DNA of 64,000 nt from Methylocystis sp. H62. Its GTDB lineage: Bacteria > Pseudomonadota > Alphaproteobacteria > Rhizobiales > Beijerinckiaceae. Location of the stretch: positions 1-64,000 of the forward strand of contig NZ_JADNQZ010000046.1 of assembly GCF_015709515.1 (NCBI RefSeq). The letters are read 5' to 3'. How positions within the stretch are numbered: the first letter of the stretch is position 1; each line of letters begins with the position of its first letter. Shown piece by piece: positions 35,641 to 45,430 of this stretch. The notes under the pieces were generated by a model. The model was given only the letters and a program-made list of their open reading frames with translations, had not been told where the DNA came from and did not search any database. The translations under genes and the position numbers were made by a program.

Positions 35641-36645
35641 ATGGCAAGATGGTACGCATTGGCAAATCGGATTTGGGGAGCCTCAGCGGCTCTGCCGTTG
35701 GCGGCGTGTGGCGGCGGCGCCCAATCCGCGCTTGCGCCAAACGGCGTCCAAGCCGAGCGCGTCGCTCTGTTGTTTTGGGTGATGACGATCGGAAGCGGCA
35801 TCATCCTCCTGGCGGTGACGCTCGTCACGGCGTTGGCAATATGCGGGCCGGCGCGTTGGCGGCGATGGCTCGGCCGCGACGGAATCGTGATCGGCGGTGG
35901 AATCGTGTTCCCGGTCATCACGCTCACAGCGCTGCTCGGATATGGGTTCGTCTTGACGAGCATCAACGATCCACCATCAGCCAGCGGCGAGCCGGTCAAA
36001 ATCGCTGTCGTCGGGGAGCGCTGGTGGTGGCGCGTCATTTACCGGGACGTCGCCGGGCGGCGAATCGAGAGCGCCAACGAATTGCGTATGCCCGTCGGCC
36101 GCCCGATAGAAATCGAATTGACGAGCGCCGACGTGATCCACAGCTTCTGGGCGCCGAAGCTCGCGGGCAAGCTCGACATGATTCCGGGCCGCAAGAACGT
36201 CCTGACGCTGACGGCCAAGGAAACCGGCTTGAGCCGCGGACAGTGCGCGGAATACTGCGGCGGGGCGCATGCGCTCATGTCCTTCTATGTGCTGGTCATG
36301 ACGCAGCCGGAGTTCGAGCAATGGCTTGCTCGCGAAGCGGGGTCGGCGAAGGCGCCGACCGAACCCGAAGCACAACAGGGGATGACTCTGTTCGCGGCGA
36401 GCGGCTGCGGCGCCTGCCACACGATTCGCGGCACTTCAGCCAATGGCGTGATCGGCCCCGATCTCACCCATGTCGGCGGCCGCCTTTCGCTCGGTGCCGC
36501 CTCGCTGCCCAATGACGAAGCGGCGTACGCGCGCTGGATCAAGGACAACCAGCGGATAAAGCCAGGAAATCTGATGCCGCCGTACGGCATTTTCAGCGAA
36601 AGCGAACTCGCGGCCTTGTCGCGCTATTTGGCTAATCTGAGGTGA
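35641..36645 (+). CDS. coxB: caa3-type cytochrome c oxidase subunit II with fused cytochrome c domain
   Basis: 334 aa. Lipoprotein-like N-terminus (LPLAACGGG), two TM helices, then the CuA domain (HSFWAPKLAGKLDMIPG; GQCAEYCGGAHALM with the Cys-x3-Cys-x3-His-x2-Met pattern). A C-terminal heme c domain follows (SGCGACHTIRGT, with a distal Met in PGNLMPPYG). This fusion defines the caa3/cao3 class. It follows the triheme cytochrome by 10 bp. Confidence 0.95.
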   Translation: MARWYALANRIWGASAALPLAACGGGAQSALAPNGVQAERVALLFWVMTIGSGIILLAVTLVTALAICGPARWRRWLGRDGIVIGGGIVFPVITLTALLGYGFVLTSINDPPSASGEPVKIAVVGERWWWRVIYRDVAGRRIESANELRMPVGRPIEIELTSADVIHSFWAPKLAGKLDMIPGRKNVLTLTAKETGLSRGQCAEYCGGAHALMSFYVLVMTQPEFEQWLAREAGSAKAPTEPEAQQGMTLFAASGCGACHTIRGTSANGVIGPDLTHVGGRLSLGAASLPNDEAAYARWIKDNQRIKPGNLMPPYGIFSESELAALSRYLANLR

Positions 36646-36654
36646 CTACTCGCG

Positions 36655-39201
36655 ATGCCTGACGTCGACGACGCCCCGAATAGCCTTCCCAGCGAAGCGC
36701 CCCGCCCGGCCGGCGAGCTCGAGGAACTCAAACGCATCTGGGCGAAGCCCGAGGGCTGGCGGATATTTACGGCGGTCAACAATACCGACATTGGCCTCTT
36801 TTACATGGGGGCCGCCTTTCTCTTTTTCCTGCTCGCCGGCGTGCTGGCGCTGCTCATGCGCGTGCAGCTCGCGACGAGCGACAACGACTTCATCGGCCAG
36901 GACCTCTACAACCAGATATTCACCGTCCACGGCACCACCATGATGTTTCTGTTCGCGGTGCCAGCGGTCGAAGCTTTGGGGGTGGTCCTTTTGCCGCAGA
37001 TGCTGGCGGCGCGCGATCTGCCATTTCCACGACTCAGCGCCTTCGCCATCTGGGCCTATGTGATCGGCGGCCTGGTTTTCTTCTCCACGGTCTTTTACGA
37101 CCTTGCGCCGTATGGCGGTTGGTTCATGTATCCGCCGCTGACGCTGACCGAATATTCGCCCGGCGACAATGCGGATTTCTGGCTGCTCGGCATCGGCTTC
37201 ATCGAAATTTCCGCCATCGCCGGGGCGATTGAAATCATCGTCGGAACCTTGCGCACACGTCCGCCCGGCATGTCGCTCGACAAAATGCCGCTTTTCGCCT
37301 GGGCGATGCTGATTTTCGCGGCGATGATCGTTTTCGCTTTTCCCGCAGTGATCTTGGCGACCATGCTGCTCGAGATCGAGCGCTCCTTTGGCTGGCCGTT
37401 CTTCACCGCCGCCAAGGGCGGCGACTCACTGCTCTGGCAGCACTTGTTCTGGTTCTTCGGGCACCCGGAGGTCTATATCATTTTCCTGCCCGCAGCCGCC
37501 CTTGTCTCGATGATTGTGCCGACGATGGCTCGCACGCCCTTGGTCGGATATCGGCTTAATGTTGTGGCGCTCATCGCGACTGGATTTTTCAGCTTCGGCC
37601 TATGGGTCCATCACATGTTCAGTACGGGGATTCCGGCGTTGAGCCTGAGTTTCTTCTCCGCCGTCAGCATGACGATCGCAATTCCGTCGGGGATTCAGGT
37701 GTTTTCCTGGATCGCGACCATCGCCGCGGGACGCGACCGCTTCCAGATCACGACCCCCTCACTGTTCGTCCTCGGCTTTCTCTTCATTTTCACCATCGGG
37801 GGCCTCACAGGAGTGATGGTCGCTGTGGCGCCGTTCGATTTCCAGGTGCACGACACCTATTTCGTCGTCGCGCATTTCCATTATGTGCTTGTCGGCGGGA
37901 TGGTGTTCCCGCTTTTCGCGACCTACTACTATTGGACGCCGATGGTCAGCCGCAACATGCTGTCGGAAAAGCGCGGACGGTGGGTGTTCTGGCTCATGTT
38001 TGCCGGCTTCAACATCGCCTTCTTCCCCATGCACGCCACTGGCCTCTTGGGCATGCCGCGCAGGGTGTGGACTTATTCGAACGCCATGGGCTGGGACACG
38101 CTCAACATGGTTTCGACCGTCGGGGCGTTCATCATCGCCGCTGGCGTGCTGGTATTCGTGATCGATTTATTTCTGCGCTTTAGACCTGGCGAGCAAGGTC
38201 CGGAAAATCCTTGGCGCGCCGGCACGCTCGAATGGCTTCCAACCGATGTCTATTCGACTCGCAGCATTCCGCATGTCACCAGCCGCGAACCGCTGTGGGA
38301 CCAACCGAACCTCGCCGCCGACGTCGAGGCCGGCGCTTACTATCTGCCAAACGCCCCAACAGGGGGCCGCGAGACGATCGTCACCTCGCCAATCGAGGGC
38401 GAGCCGCAATATGTGATCCGGATGGTCGGCCCGAGTTGGTCGCATTTCTTTGCGGCCGTGTTCACCGCCGCTTTCTTCCTCCTCCTCACCATCAAGGTCG
38501 TGATTCCGGCCCTTGTCTGCGCCGCGCTTGCGCTCCTCTCGTGCTTTGTCTGGGTTTGGGAGCTTGACCGCGGTCCGGGCAAGGAGCCCGTCGACATCGG
38601 CGGCGGATTCAAGCTGCCGACTTACGTATCGGGGCCGATATCGCATTCCTGGTGGGCCATGGTCGTGCTGATGCTAGTCGCCGCCTCACTGTATCTCACT
38701 TATGTTTTTTCCTACCTTTACCTCTGGACAGTCAGCCCGCAAGTTTGGCCGCCGACCGGCTCTCCCGCTCCGCCGCCCCTCGAATGGGCGGCGGCCTCCG
38801 CCGCGCTCCTGATCGTGAGCGTTGCCGCATTCGCCGCCGCCGACCGCTTGCTGCCGGCGCCGCGGTCGATAAATATCTGGACGCCCATTTTCATGCTGCT
38901 CGGCGCCGGCTGTTTGGTCGCTGGCGTCGCCGTCGAGATCTCTGGACATTGGCTGACGGGTCTGAACGCCACTAAGACGTCCTACGCGGCGATGGTCTAC
39001 ATGGAGAGCGTGTTAACAGGCCAGCTCGCCTTCGCCGTCGCCATCATGACCTTCTATGCGCTGGCGCGTTATTTCACCGGCAAGCTAGACTCCGAGCGCC
39101 GCCTCACTTTCGAGAACGTCGCGTTGCTGACTTATTACACCGCCGGTCAAGGCTTATTTGGCCTGTTGCTCGTGCATGGATTTCCGCGGGTCTCTGGGTG
39201 A
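36655..39201 (+). CDS. coxA: caa3-type cytochrome c oxidase, fused subunits I and III
   Basis: 848 aa. Subunit I landmarks: heme a His in IFTVHGTTMMFLFAVPA, CuB His and cross-linked Tyr in WFFGHPEVYIIFLPA, the two CuB His in GLWVHHMFSTGI, and heme a3/a His in VVAHFHYVLVGG. From ~residue 590 a seven-helix subunit III-like domain follows (HFFAAVFTAAFFLLLTIKVV; SHSWWAMVVLMLVAASLYL; ESVLTGQLAFAVAIMTFYA). It is the catalytic proton-pumping core. No stop or frameshift separates the two parts, so the fusion is real. Confidence 0.95.
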   Translation: MPDVDDAPNSLPSEAPRPAGELEELKRIWAKPEGWRIFTAVNNTDIGLFYMGAAFLFFLLAGVLALLMRVQLATSDNDFIGQDLYNQIFTVHGTTMMFLFAVPAVEALGVVLLPQMLAARDLPFPRLSAFAIWAYVIGGLVFFSTVFYDLAPYGGWFMYPPLTLTEYSPGDNADFWLLGIGFIEISAIAGAIEIIVGTLRTRPPGMSLDKMPLFAWAMLIFAAMIVFAFPAVILATMLLEIERSFGWPFFTAAKGGDSLLWQHLFWFFGHPEVYIIFLPAAALVSMIVPTMARTPLVGYRLNVVALIATGFFSFGLWVHHMFSTGIPALSLSFFSAVSMTIAIPSGIQVFSWIATIAAGRDRFQITTPSLFVLGFLFIFTIGGLTGVMVAVAPFDFQVHDTYFVVAHFHYVLVGGMVFPLFATYYYWTPMVSRNMLSEKRGRWVFWLMFAGFNIAFFPMHATGLLGMPRRVWTYSNAMGWDTLNMVSTVGAFIIAAGVLVFVIDLFLRFRPGEQGPENPWRAGTLEWLPTDVYSTRSIPHVTSREPLWDQPNLAADVEAGAYYLPNAPTGGRETIVTSPIEGEPQYVIRMVGPSWSHFFAAVFTAAFFLLLTIKVVIPALVCAALALLSCFVWVWELDRGPGKEPVDIGGGFKLPTYVSGPISHSWWAMVVLMLVAASLYLTYVFSYLYLWTVSPQVWPPTGSPAPPPLEWAAASAALLIVSVAAFAAADRLLPAPRSINIWTPIFMLLGAGCLVAGVAVEISGHWLTGLNATKTSYAAMVYMESVLTGQLAFAVAIMTFYALARYFTGKLDSERRLTFENVALLTYYTAGQGLFGLLLVHGFPRVSG

Positions 39202-39205
39202 CGCC

Positions 39206-39595
39206 ATGGGCGACGCGGAGGAACGAAGCGGAGTGCGCGAGCCATTGGGGGGCGCGCTGCTTTACGTCCTATTTGGTCCGGTCCTATGGGCGATTCATCT
39301 GACACTCATTTACGGCGGCCATACATTGCTTTGCGCCCTGGGCGTCTCGTCAGATGCGCTGAGCCCCAGCATCATTTCGTTCAGCGTCGCCATTGTGACT
39401 ATCGTTACGCTCGTCGTGCTGCTTGCCGCGGTCGTTGCCACAATTTTCAAAGGGGGCGCCCGCGGTGATCGGGGATCGGCGGCGACGTTTTTCCTGGACA
39501 AGCTAATGATGGCTTTGGCTCTCCTGTCCGGCTTTGGCGTTGCGTTGGGGGGCGCGAGCGCGCTGATCGTCGAACCATGTCTGATGTTGCGTTGA
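39206..39595 (+). CDS. Small membrane protein at the end of the caa3 cluster
   Basis: 129 aa with three to four helices (GGALLYVLFGPVLWAIHLTL; VAIVTIVTLVVLLAAVVATI; MMALALLSGFGVALGGASAL). It starts 5 bp after coxA, so it is cotranscribed. It probably corresponds to the small accessory (subunit IV-like) proteins of caa3 clusters, though I recognise no name. A diverged copy of its 3' end lies at 25100-25345. Confidence 0.7.
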   Translation: MGDAEERSGVREPLGGALLYVLFGPVLWAIHLTLIYGGHTLLCALGVSSDALSPSIISFSVAIVTIVTLVVLLAAVVATIFKGGARGDRGSAATFFLDKLMMALALLSGFGVALGGASALIVEPCLMLR

Positions 39596-39720
39596 TTGTC
39601 CGGAACGCTTTTGGCGCTCACGTTTCGACGAACAGGTCGCCCTTCTGCGGGGTTCGGCTGACGTCGCATCCCGGTGAATTCGGCGATCGGATTCCACCGC
39701 GAACGGCTTTTCCGGCCGCG
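39500..39720 (+). repeat. Plus-strand partner of the 25.1-25.3 kb duplicate
   Basis: This block covers the last ~30 codons of the small membrane protein and about 120 bp downstream. It is similar to the minus strand of 25100-25345, including noncoding sequence such as GAACGCTTTTGGCG. The shared noncoding part shows that a DNA segment was copied, not just a gene family shared. Confidence 0.6.
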
Positions 39721-39864
39721 CACAGGGGACGCCCGCCGCCGCTCCTCTATCTGACATTGTGACGGCGGCGCAGGCGAATAAGAGTTTCGCTATCGGGCGC
39801 AATCGCCTCGAGCAGCGACTTGGGTTCTCACACGACGCCTGCTTCCATCGCAATCGCGAGGCTC

Positions 39865-40842
39865 ATGATGAATGATAATCAAACGCGAAACGGACTGGTG
39901 ACTGTGTTTGGCGGATCCGGCTTTATCGGACGACATGTCGTCCGAGCGCTGATCCACAACGATTGGCGCGTCAAGATCGCGTGCCGGCGGCCCGAACTCG
40001 CCGTCCATCTGCAGTCGGACGGGAAGCCGGGCCAGATCGAGCTAATTCAGGCTAATTTGCGTGATGCGCAAACAATCGCCGCCGCGCTCGAGGGCGCCGA
40101 CGCCGCAGTCAATCTCGTCGGAATCCTGACCGAAAGTGACGATCAGACATTCGCCGATATTCAGTCGCGGGGGGCGCGCGATGTCGCCAAAGCAGTCAAA
40201 GAAGCAGGCATAACGCGCTTCGTTCACATATCGGCTATCGGCGCACTTAAGAACTCTCCTTCCGGTTACGCGCGCAGCAAGGCCGAGGGTGAGGCGGCGG
40301 TGCATGAACTCGTGCCGCAAGCCATTATCTTTCGTCCATCGATCGTATTCGGCCCGGAGGACGATTTCTTCAACCGTTTCGCGGCCATGGCGCGCCTTAT
40401 GCCAATCCTGCCTTTGGTCGGCGCAAGCACGCGATTCCAACCTGTTTTCGTAGACGACATCGCGCAGGCGATAGCTCTCGCCTTGGATGGGAAGGCGACG
40501 CCTGGAGCAACCTACGAACTGGGTGGACCCGAGGTGAAGACGTTTCGCGAACTGGTTCAGTATGTCTGTGATGTTACAAGGCGCCGCCGATATATCGTCT
40601 CGCTCGGCTTCGAGACCGGGAAGCTCATGGCGAGCGTCACGCAAATCGCGGGCAAGCTGTCCCTCGGACTGTTCCCGAAATTGCTCTCCATGACGACCGA
40701 TCAGGTTGAATTGCTCCGTCATGACAACGTCGTTTCGGAGGAAGCGAAAGCGGCGGGAATGACGCTGGAAGGACTTGGAGTCGCGCCGCAGCCAATCGCA
40801 GCGATCGTTCCCGCCTATCTCGTCGATGGTTCCAGGGGTTGA
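39865..40842 (+). CDS. NDUFA9-like NAD(P)-binding complex I accessory/epimerase-type protein
   Basis: 325 aa from ATG at 39865 or 39868. Rossmann motif TVFGGSGFIGRHVVRALI, then AVNLVGILTES and the FRPSIVFGPEDDFFNRFA region typical of the complex I NDUFA9 subfamily of extended SDRs. The active-site Tyr/Lys region is SPSGYARSKAEGE. Known homologues sit with complex I or act in quinone-related metabolism. A fragmentary copy of its 3' end is at 53124-53365. Confidence 0.85.
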   Translation: MMNDNQTRNGLVTVFGGSGFIGRHVVRALIHNDWRVKIACRRPELAVHLQSDGKPGQIELIQANLRDAQTIAAALEGADAAVNLVGILTESDDQTFADIQSRGARDVAKAVKEAGITRFVHISAIGALKNSPSGYARSKAEGEAAVHELVPQAIIFRPSIVFGPEDDFFNRFAAMARLMPILPLVGASTRFQPVFVDDIAQAIALALDGKATPGATYELGGPEVKTFRELVQYVCDVTRRRRYIVSLGFETGKLMASVTQIAGKLSLGLFPKLLSMTTDQVELLRHDNVVSEEAKAAGMTLEGLGVAPQPIAAIVPAYLVDGSRG

Positions 40843-41028
40843 AATTGACTCCGCGAAACGAACATCTTGAGGGCTTGTCGGCGGCGCGCAAAATGGTCGC
40901 CGCAGACACTTGCGCTTCGCTTGATCTTGGCGTGTCGCCAGTGAGCGCAGGGACAGCCCGCGAACACTTCATCTCAAGGTCAGCCCCCCGACGCATGTCC
41001 GCCCCGACCAGGCAAGTAGCCGACGGCT

Positions 41029-42705
41029 ATGTTTAAGTCGCTGCAGGAGCGCTCGCGATTAGCCATGCGCCTGCGGCAGATCATAGCGGTGTTTGCACGG
41101 CATGGCTTTTACGGCGTCGTGAAACGCCTTTCTCTCCATGGCCAGCTTTCTCCTTTGGATCGGTATCGCTATGCCCGGCTCCATTTGGAAGAAGACAAGC
41201 GCACGGCGGTCCGCCTGCGGCAAGCCTTCGAAGAGCTGGGCCCTACCTTTATCAAATTCGGCCAGCTATTGAGCGCTCGGCATGACTTGATTCCCGACAT
41301 ATTCGCCAGAGAGCTGCGTCAGCTCTTTTGGCGCACCCGGCCAGTGCCCTGGGAGGAGATCAAGGAGTCGCTGCCGGACTATTACATGACACCCGATTCG
41401 CCTTTCAGCATGATCCATCCGGAGCCCCTGGCGTCCGCCAGCGTCGCTCAGATCCACCGAGCGACGCTTAAGTCGGGCGACGAGGTCGTAATCAAGGTCC
41501 AGCGTCAAGGGATCACTAAGGTGATTGCCTCGGACGTTGCTGTGTTGCGCATGCTCGCATCGCTGATCGAAAAATACCTCCCCGAAAGCCGACCCCTGAA
41601 TCCTGTGCAAATGGTGGAGGAGTTCGCCAACGCCATCGACCAGGAGCTCGATTTCATCACGGAGGCGACCAACATGGCCCGCTTCTCGCAACTCTTTGCG
41701 AATGATCCTTATCTCTTCGTGCCAAAGGTCTACTGGGACCTCACTCATTCGCACATCCTGGTCATGGAATACATCGACGGCATCCCCCTCGATGAAATGG
41801 ATCGCCTGCTCGCGGCGAATGTGGACTTGAAGGGAACCGCCGAGCGGCTTCTTGGCGCCTTTCTCAAACAAATCTTTGAATTCGGCTTCTATCAAGCCGA
41901 TCCCCACGCAGGCAATTTCCTTTTGCTGCCTGACAACCGCGTTGCCTTCATCGATCTTGGCCTCGTAGGCTACCTTACCGAGGCGGAACGCAACGCATTG
42001 GCCGAGCTATTTCAAGCGACGATGGCGGAAGACTTCGAGCGTGTGGGCGCCATTTGGCTGAAGCTCGCTCGCGCGGGCCCTGAGGCCAACCGGAACGCGT
42101 TTGTCAGAGGACTGAAACCGATCTTGCTAAAGCAGATCAATCAACCGCATGAACGCGTTCAGGTTGGAGAAATGTTCATCGGGATGATTTACAACAGCGC
42201 TAAACATGACCTCAAGTTGCCGAGCGAACTCTTCCTCGTGTTCCGTACTATTGCCGAAATAGAAGGCTTGTTGCGGTGGCTTTGTGTCGAGTTCGATGTC
42301 ATTGACCAGTGCAAGGCGTTCGCCGAGGAACAAGTGGCTGCGGCGCGGCAGCCACGTCGTATTGCGCAGGCGGCCGGTCACGAGGTTCGGCAATGGGCCG
42401 GCGTCGCCCAGCGCTTGCCTCGCGAAGTGGAGGAACTTGTCAACGCAATGACTACAGGTCGATTCTCCATCGACTTGGGACGCCAGGGATTTGATTTTGT
42501 CCTTGGCGAGCTGAATCGCTCTAGCAATCGGATTGCGGTTGGTCTGGTGATCGCAGCGCTGATTATCGGCTCCAGTTTCTTGCTCCTTGCAGACAAGGGG
42601 CCAGTGATGTGGGGAATGACCGTCATCGGGCTCGGCGTCTTTGCGGTCGGTTGCAGCCTCGGGTTGATACTGATTTGGCTCGTGATCAAGTCCGGGAAAT
42701 ACTGA
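41029..42705 (+). CDS. ubiB: UbiB/ABC1 family atypical kinase
   Basis: 558 aa. The UbiB hallmarks are the KxGQ motif (TFIKFGQLLSARHDLIP), the Ala-rich loop LASASVAQIHRA, VVIKVQRQGI, the DFITEATN segment, GFYQADPHAGNFLLLPDNR and AFIDLGLVGYL. Two C-terminal TM helices (AVGLVIAALIIGSSFLLLAD; VIGLGVFAVGCSLGLILIWL) anchor it in the membrane. It has an ATPase role in ubiquinone biosynthesis. It begins about 190 bp after the NDUFA9-like gene. Confidence 0.93.
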   Translation: MFKSLQERSRLAMRLRQIIAVFARHGFYGVVKRLSLHGQLSPLDRYRYARLHLEEDKRTAVRLRQAFEELGPTFIKFGQLLSARHDLIPDIFARELRQLFWRTRPVPWEEIKESLPDYYMTPDSPFSMIHPEPLASASVAQIHRATLKSGDEVVIKVQRQGITKVIASDVAVLRMLASLIEKYLPESRPLNPVQMVEEFANAIDQELDFITEATNMARFSQLFANDPYLFVPKVYWDLTHSHILVMEYIDGIPLDEMDRLLAANVDLKGTAERLLGAFLKQIFEFGFYQADPHAGNFLLLPDNRVAFIDLGLVGYLTEAERNALAELFQATMAEDFERVGAIWLKLARAGPEANRNAFVRGLKPILLKQINQPHERVQVGEMFIGMIYNSAKHDLKLPSELFLVFRTIAEIEGLLRWLCVEFDVIDQCKAFAEEQVAAARQPRRIAQAAGHEVRQWAGVAQRLPREVEELVNAMTTGRFSIDLGRQGFDFVLGELNRSSNRIAVGLVIAALIIGSSFLLLADKGPVMWGMTVIGLGVFAVGCSLGLILIWLVIKSGKY

Positions 42706-42927
42706 GCTTAGACCGAGTTTCAGCGGATGTTGAAAGGGCGGCGCTTCAAGGGCGTCTTCGATCAAACAGCTGATCAATCTTAACGGCCATGATACAGTCG
42801 CTTTCGTGAAGCCCTTAATCTTCTTGGTTTGCAAGGCACCCCATTTTCGCGTTGAAGGTTGGGCCTGACTCACTGTTGATGCAGTTGCGGCGCCGATTTC
42901 GGTGATTTCGCTGAGGGAATCACCGCC

Positions 42928-43280
42928 ATGGCCTCATTTCGCGCATCCTCTCTCGTGCCGCCCGGGTTCGTTGTTCAAGACATAGTTTGCGATCAGACGA
43001 GCATCCTCATCCACCACGAGCGCTCTTTCAGCAATTGCCCATCCTGCGGAACGCCGTCGCAACGCGTTCATAGCCGATACCGACGATCGGCGATGGACTT
43101 GCCTTTGTACGGCCGCCGGGCTCGGCTGACGGTTATGGCGCGACGCTTTCGGTACACCGCGCCGCTGTGCGCCAGGCGGATGTTCGCGGAGTGCTTTCCC
43201 GACGAGGCCCTGGCCCCATGGGCGCGGCGTACGGCGCGGCTCGAAGCGCTGGTTCATCATCTCGGGCTGACGCTTGGCGC
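42928..43280 (+). pseudogene. N-terminal fragment of an ISL3-family transposase
   Basis: Starts MASFRASSLVPPGFVVQDIV and includes the zinc-finger-like CPSCGTPSQRVHSRYRR and DLPLYGRRARLTVMARRFRY. These are the ISL3 N-terminal DNA-binding region. The DDE domain is absent: the frame runs into the antisense of an acyl-carrier gene after ~115 codons. It differs from the other ISL3 element at 58.5-60.2 kb. Confidence 0.75.
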
Positions 43281-43284
43281 GCTT

Positions 43285-43561
43285 CGAGGAGATCTGCGAC
43301 CGTCTCAACTTGACCAACAAGGCCAATCGGCAGGCGCAAACGGAAAGCGTGCTCGACCCGCAAAATCAATTCCGTTCGCGCGAGACTGTCGATCCCAAGA
43401 TCTTGTTCGAGCCGACTCGATAAAGCAATAGCGTAGCTCTTCGTCCGTTGGGGATGAAGTTCGCGCACCAATTTTCCGACGATTGCAATGAGGTCGCGCT
43501 CACGCGAACCGCGATCGGATAACGGATCGTTCGAGCCGTGCTTGTCAAGGTATGGTTGCAT
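43285..43561 (-). pseudogene. Acyl carrier protein domain, truncated by ISL3 sequence
   Basis: From MQPYLDKHGSNDPLSD the minus strand encodes an ACP fold: LIAIVGKLVRELHPQ, the phosphopantetheine site LGIDSLARTELILRVEHAF and LVGQVETVADLLEA. This resembles ACP domains at the N-terminus of larger acyl-activating or acyltransferase proteins. The frame then enters ISL3-derived sequence, so anything downstream has been lost. Confidence 0.65.
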
Positions 43562-43793
43562 GAAGGCGCTCGAGTGAGGCGATGCCGAACCTGAGATCAT
43601 GCGGCGCTTCCAGACCAAGATAGCGCAAGCCTTCCATTCGGCTTCGCTTCGACCCTCGCGCCAAAGCTTTTACCTCCTCATTGAAAGTTTTTTGCAGCCA
43701 CTCCACTCGGCGCTGCCTGGCCGGTTCTGTTGAAAATGTCGAATTATCTTCTTCCGACATTTGCACCAGAACCATCAGGAGAAGTAGGCGCAA
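43545..43793 (-). CDS. Hypothetical protein (weak)
   Basis: 82 aa; likely start MSEEDNSTFSTEPARQRRVE at about 43760. Content is charged and helical (WLQKTFNEEVKALARGSKRS). It overlaps the ACP start by a few bases. No family recognised. Confidence 0.3.
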   Translation of the reverse strand: MRLLLLMVLVQMSEEDNSTFSTEPARQRRVEWLQKTFNEEVKALARGSKRSRMEGLRYLGLEAPHDLRFGIASLERLHATIP

Positions 43794-43883
43794 CAGGTCT
43801 TCGTCATACTCTCATCCGATGTCGGAACCGGCGCTGAATGGAAGCGCCGGCTCCTGCCAATGATCCAATTTCGTTATGTGAGC

Positions 43884-45086
43884 TCAGTATTTCTTGAATC
43901 GGGCCGCTTCTTCCGAACCGCCGGTCGCGTCGCCCGCGCTGTAAGAGTGGGCGCCTGCGCCAGCGAGTTTGCCTGCGTTGACGATGAGATATTCATCGCG
44001 GATCGCACGATTGTCGAACCAGCATTCGAGAATCTCCCTCACTCCGGCTGCATAGCGCGTCTGCGCCGTCAGGCTGGTGCCAGAAATATGCGGCGTCATG
44101 CCATGATGAGGCATCGTTCTCCATGGGTGATCGACTGGCGCAGGTTGAGGAAACCAGACATCGCCCGCGTAGCCGGCCAATTGTCCGCTTTCGAGCGCAC
44201 GCACGATGGCGTCGCGATCGCAGATCTTGCCTCGCGCCGTATTGACGATATAAGAGCCGCGCTTCATCTTCGCTATCAGTGCGTCATTGAACAGATGTTC
44301 GGTTTCCGGGTGCAGCGGGCAATTTATGGTGACGACGTCACAAACCGCGACCATGCTTTCCACGCTCGGGTGGTACGTCAGATTCAGTTCTCGTTCAACC
44401 GATTCCGGAAGACGATGACGATCGAAATAGTGAAGTCCGACGTCGAAAGGCTTCAACCGCCGGAGTACGGCCGATCCGATGCGACCGGCGGCGACGGTGC
44501 CGACCTGCATGGCTTCCAGATCGTAGGACCGCGCAACGCAATCCGCGATGTTCCAGCCGCCTTTCACGACCCATTGGTATGAAGGGATGTAATTACGCAC
44601 CAGCGCGAGGATCATCATCACCACATGTTCGGATACGCTGATGCTATTGCAGTAGGTGACCTCGGCAACGGTAATGTTGCGATCGATCGCCGCTTGCAGA
44701 TCAGTGTGGTCTGATCCAATGCCGGCGGTGATAATGAGTCTAAGCTTTGGCGCCTTCGCAATTCGCTCGCGCGTCATATAAGCCGGCCAAAATGGCTGCG
44801 AAATGACGATGTCGGCGTCATGAAGCTCTCGATCGAGCACGCTGTCCGCGCCGTCCTTGCTGGATGTCACGACCAGTTGATGACCGTTCGATTCGAGGAA
44901 TTTGCGCAGCCCTAGCTCCCCAGAGACGCTGCCGAGCAACGTGCCCGGCTTAAAGTCCGTCGCTTTGGGGGAGGGCAGCGTTTGTCCGTCAGGATAGCGT
45001 TTGGGCTGAGCCACGTCGTCGCGCGCATAGGTGTTCGGATCACCTTCGACCGGATCGTCGTACAGCACGCACAAGATTTTGGCCAT
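43884..45086 (-). CDS. fdh: NAD-dependent formate dehydrogenase (D-2-hydroxyacid dehydrogenase superfamily)
   Basis: 400 aa from MAKILCVLYDDPVEG; the frame extends 9 codons upstream. It matches the metal-free formate dehydrogenases of methylotrophs: ADIVISQPFWPAYMTRERI, LRLIITAGIGSDHTDL, YCNSISVSEHVVMMILALVR, the Rossmann region GTVAAGRIGSAVLRRLKPF, the substrate Arg in VNTARGKICDRDAI and the catalytic His in TPHISGTSLTAQTRY. It oxidises formate to CO2 and makes NADH. A partial duplicate of the central region occurs at 51387-51546. Confidence 0.95.
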   Translation of the reverse strand: MAKILCVLYDDPVEGDPNTYARDDVAQPKRYPDGQTLPSPKATDFKPGTLLGSVSGELGLRKFLESNGHQLVVTSSKDGADSVLDRELHDADIVISQPFWPAYMTRERIAKAPKLRLIITAGIGSDHTDLQAAIDRNITVAEVTYCNSISVSEHVVMMILALVRNYIPSYQWVVKGGWNIADCVARSYDLEAMQVGTVAAGRIGSAVLRRLKPFDVGLHYFDRHRLPESVERELNLTYHPSVESMVAVCDVVTINCPLHPETEHLFNDALIAKMKRGSYIVNTARGKICDRDAIVRALESGQLAGYAGDVWFPQPAPVDHPWRTMPHHGMTPHISGTSLTAQTRYAAGVREILECWFDNRAIRDEYLIVNAGKLAGAGAHSYSAGDATGGSEEAARFKKY

Positions 45087-45430
45087 GTCGTTCCTTTCCT
45101 TTCGAAGCGCCACCTTTATTGGCGGAAGGCGCCTTGTGATTTGTTCGCGGCGACCATCGGCAGCGCGACATCCGAAAGTTGCCGCCGCTGCCGCCGCTCG
45201 GCCGTACGCACATCGTTATCGACGTAGATAGCGCGCTTCATTTCAGCGGCGACGGCAAGTCTGCAATTCAAGGCCAAACGGCGTTGGCGGCTATTATGGG
45301 AGGTAGCGCAGAATGATGGTTGGAAGTTCGGCGCAGATCGAGGACGAGTGCCCGCCTTTTTCCGGTGACCTCATGGCCTTCAACTCGAACGAGGCGATCG
45401 CTAGAACGGATGTCACGCTGCTGTTAATTG
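45087..45430. other. Region upstream of fdh
   Basis: It contains a minus-strand peptide MKRAIYVDNDVRTAERRQRR that could be the 3' end of a lost gene. On the plus strand is a short frame beginning MMVGSSAQIEDECPPFSGDL with GGAGG upstream, cut off by the ISKra4 remnant. Neither is recognised. Confidence 0.4.
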
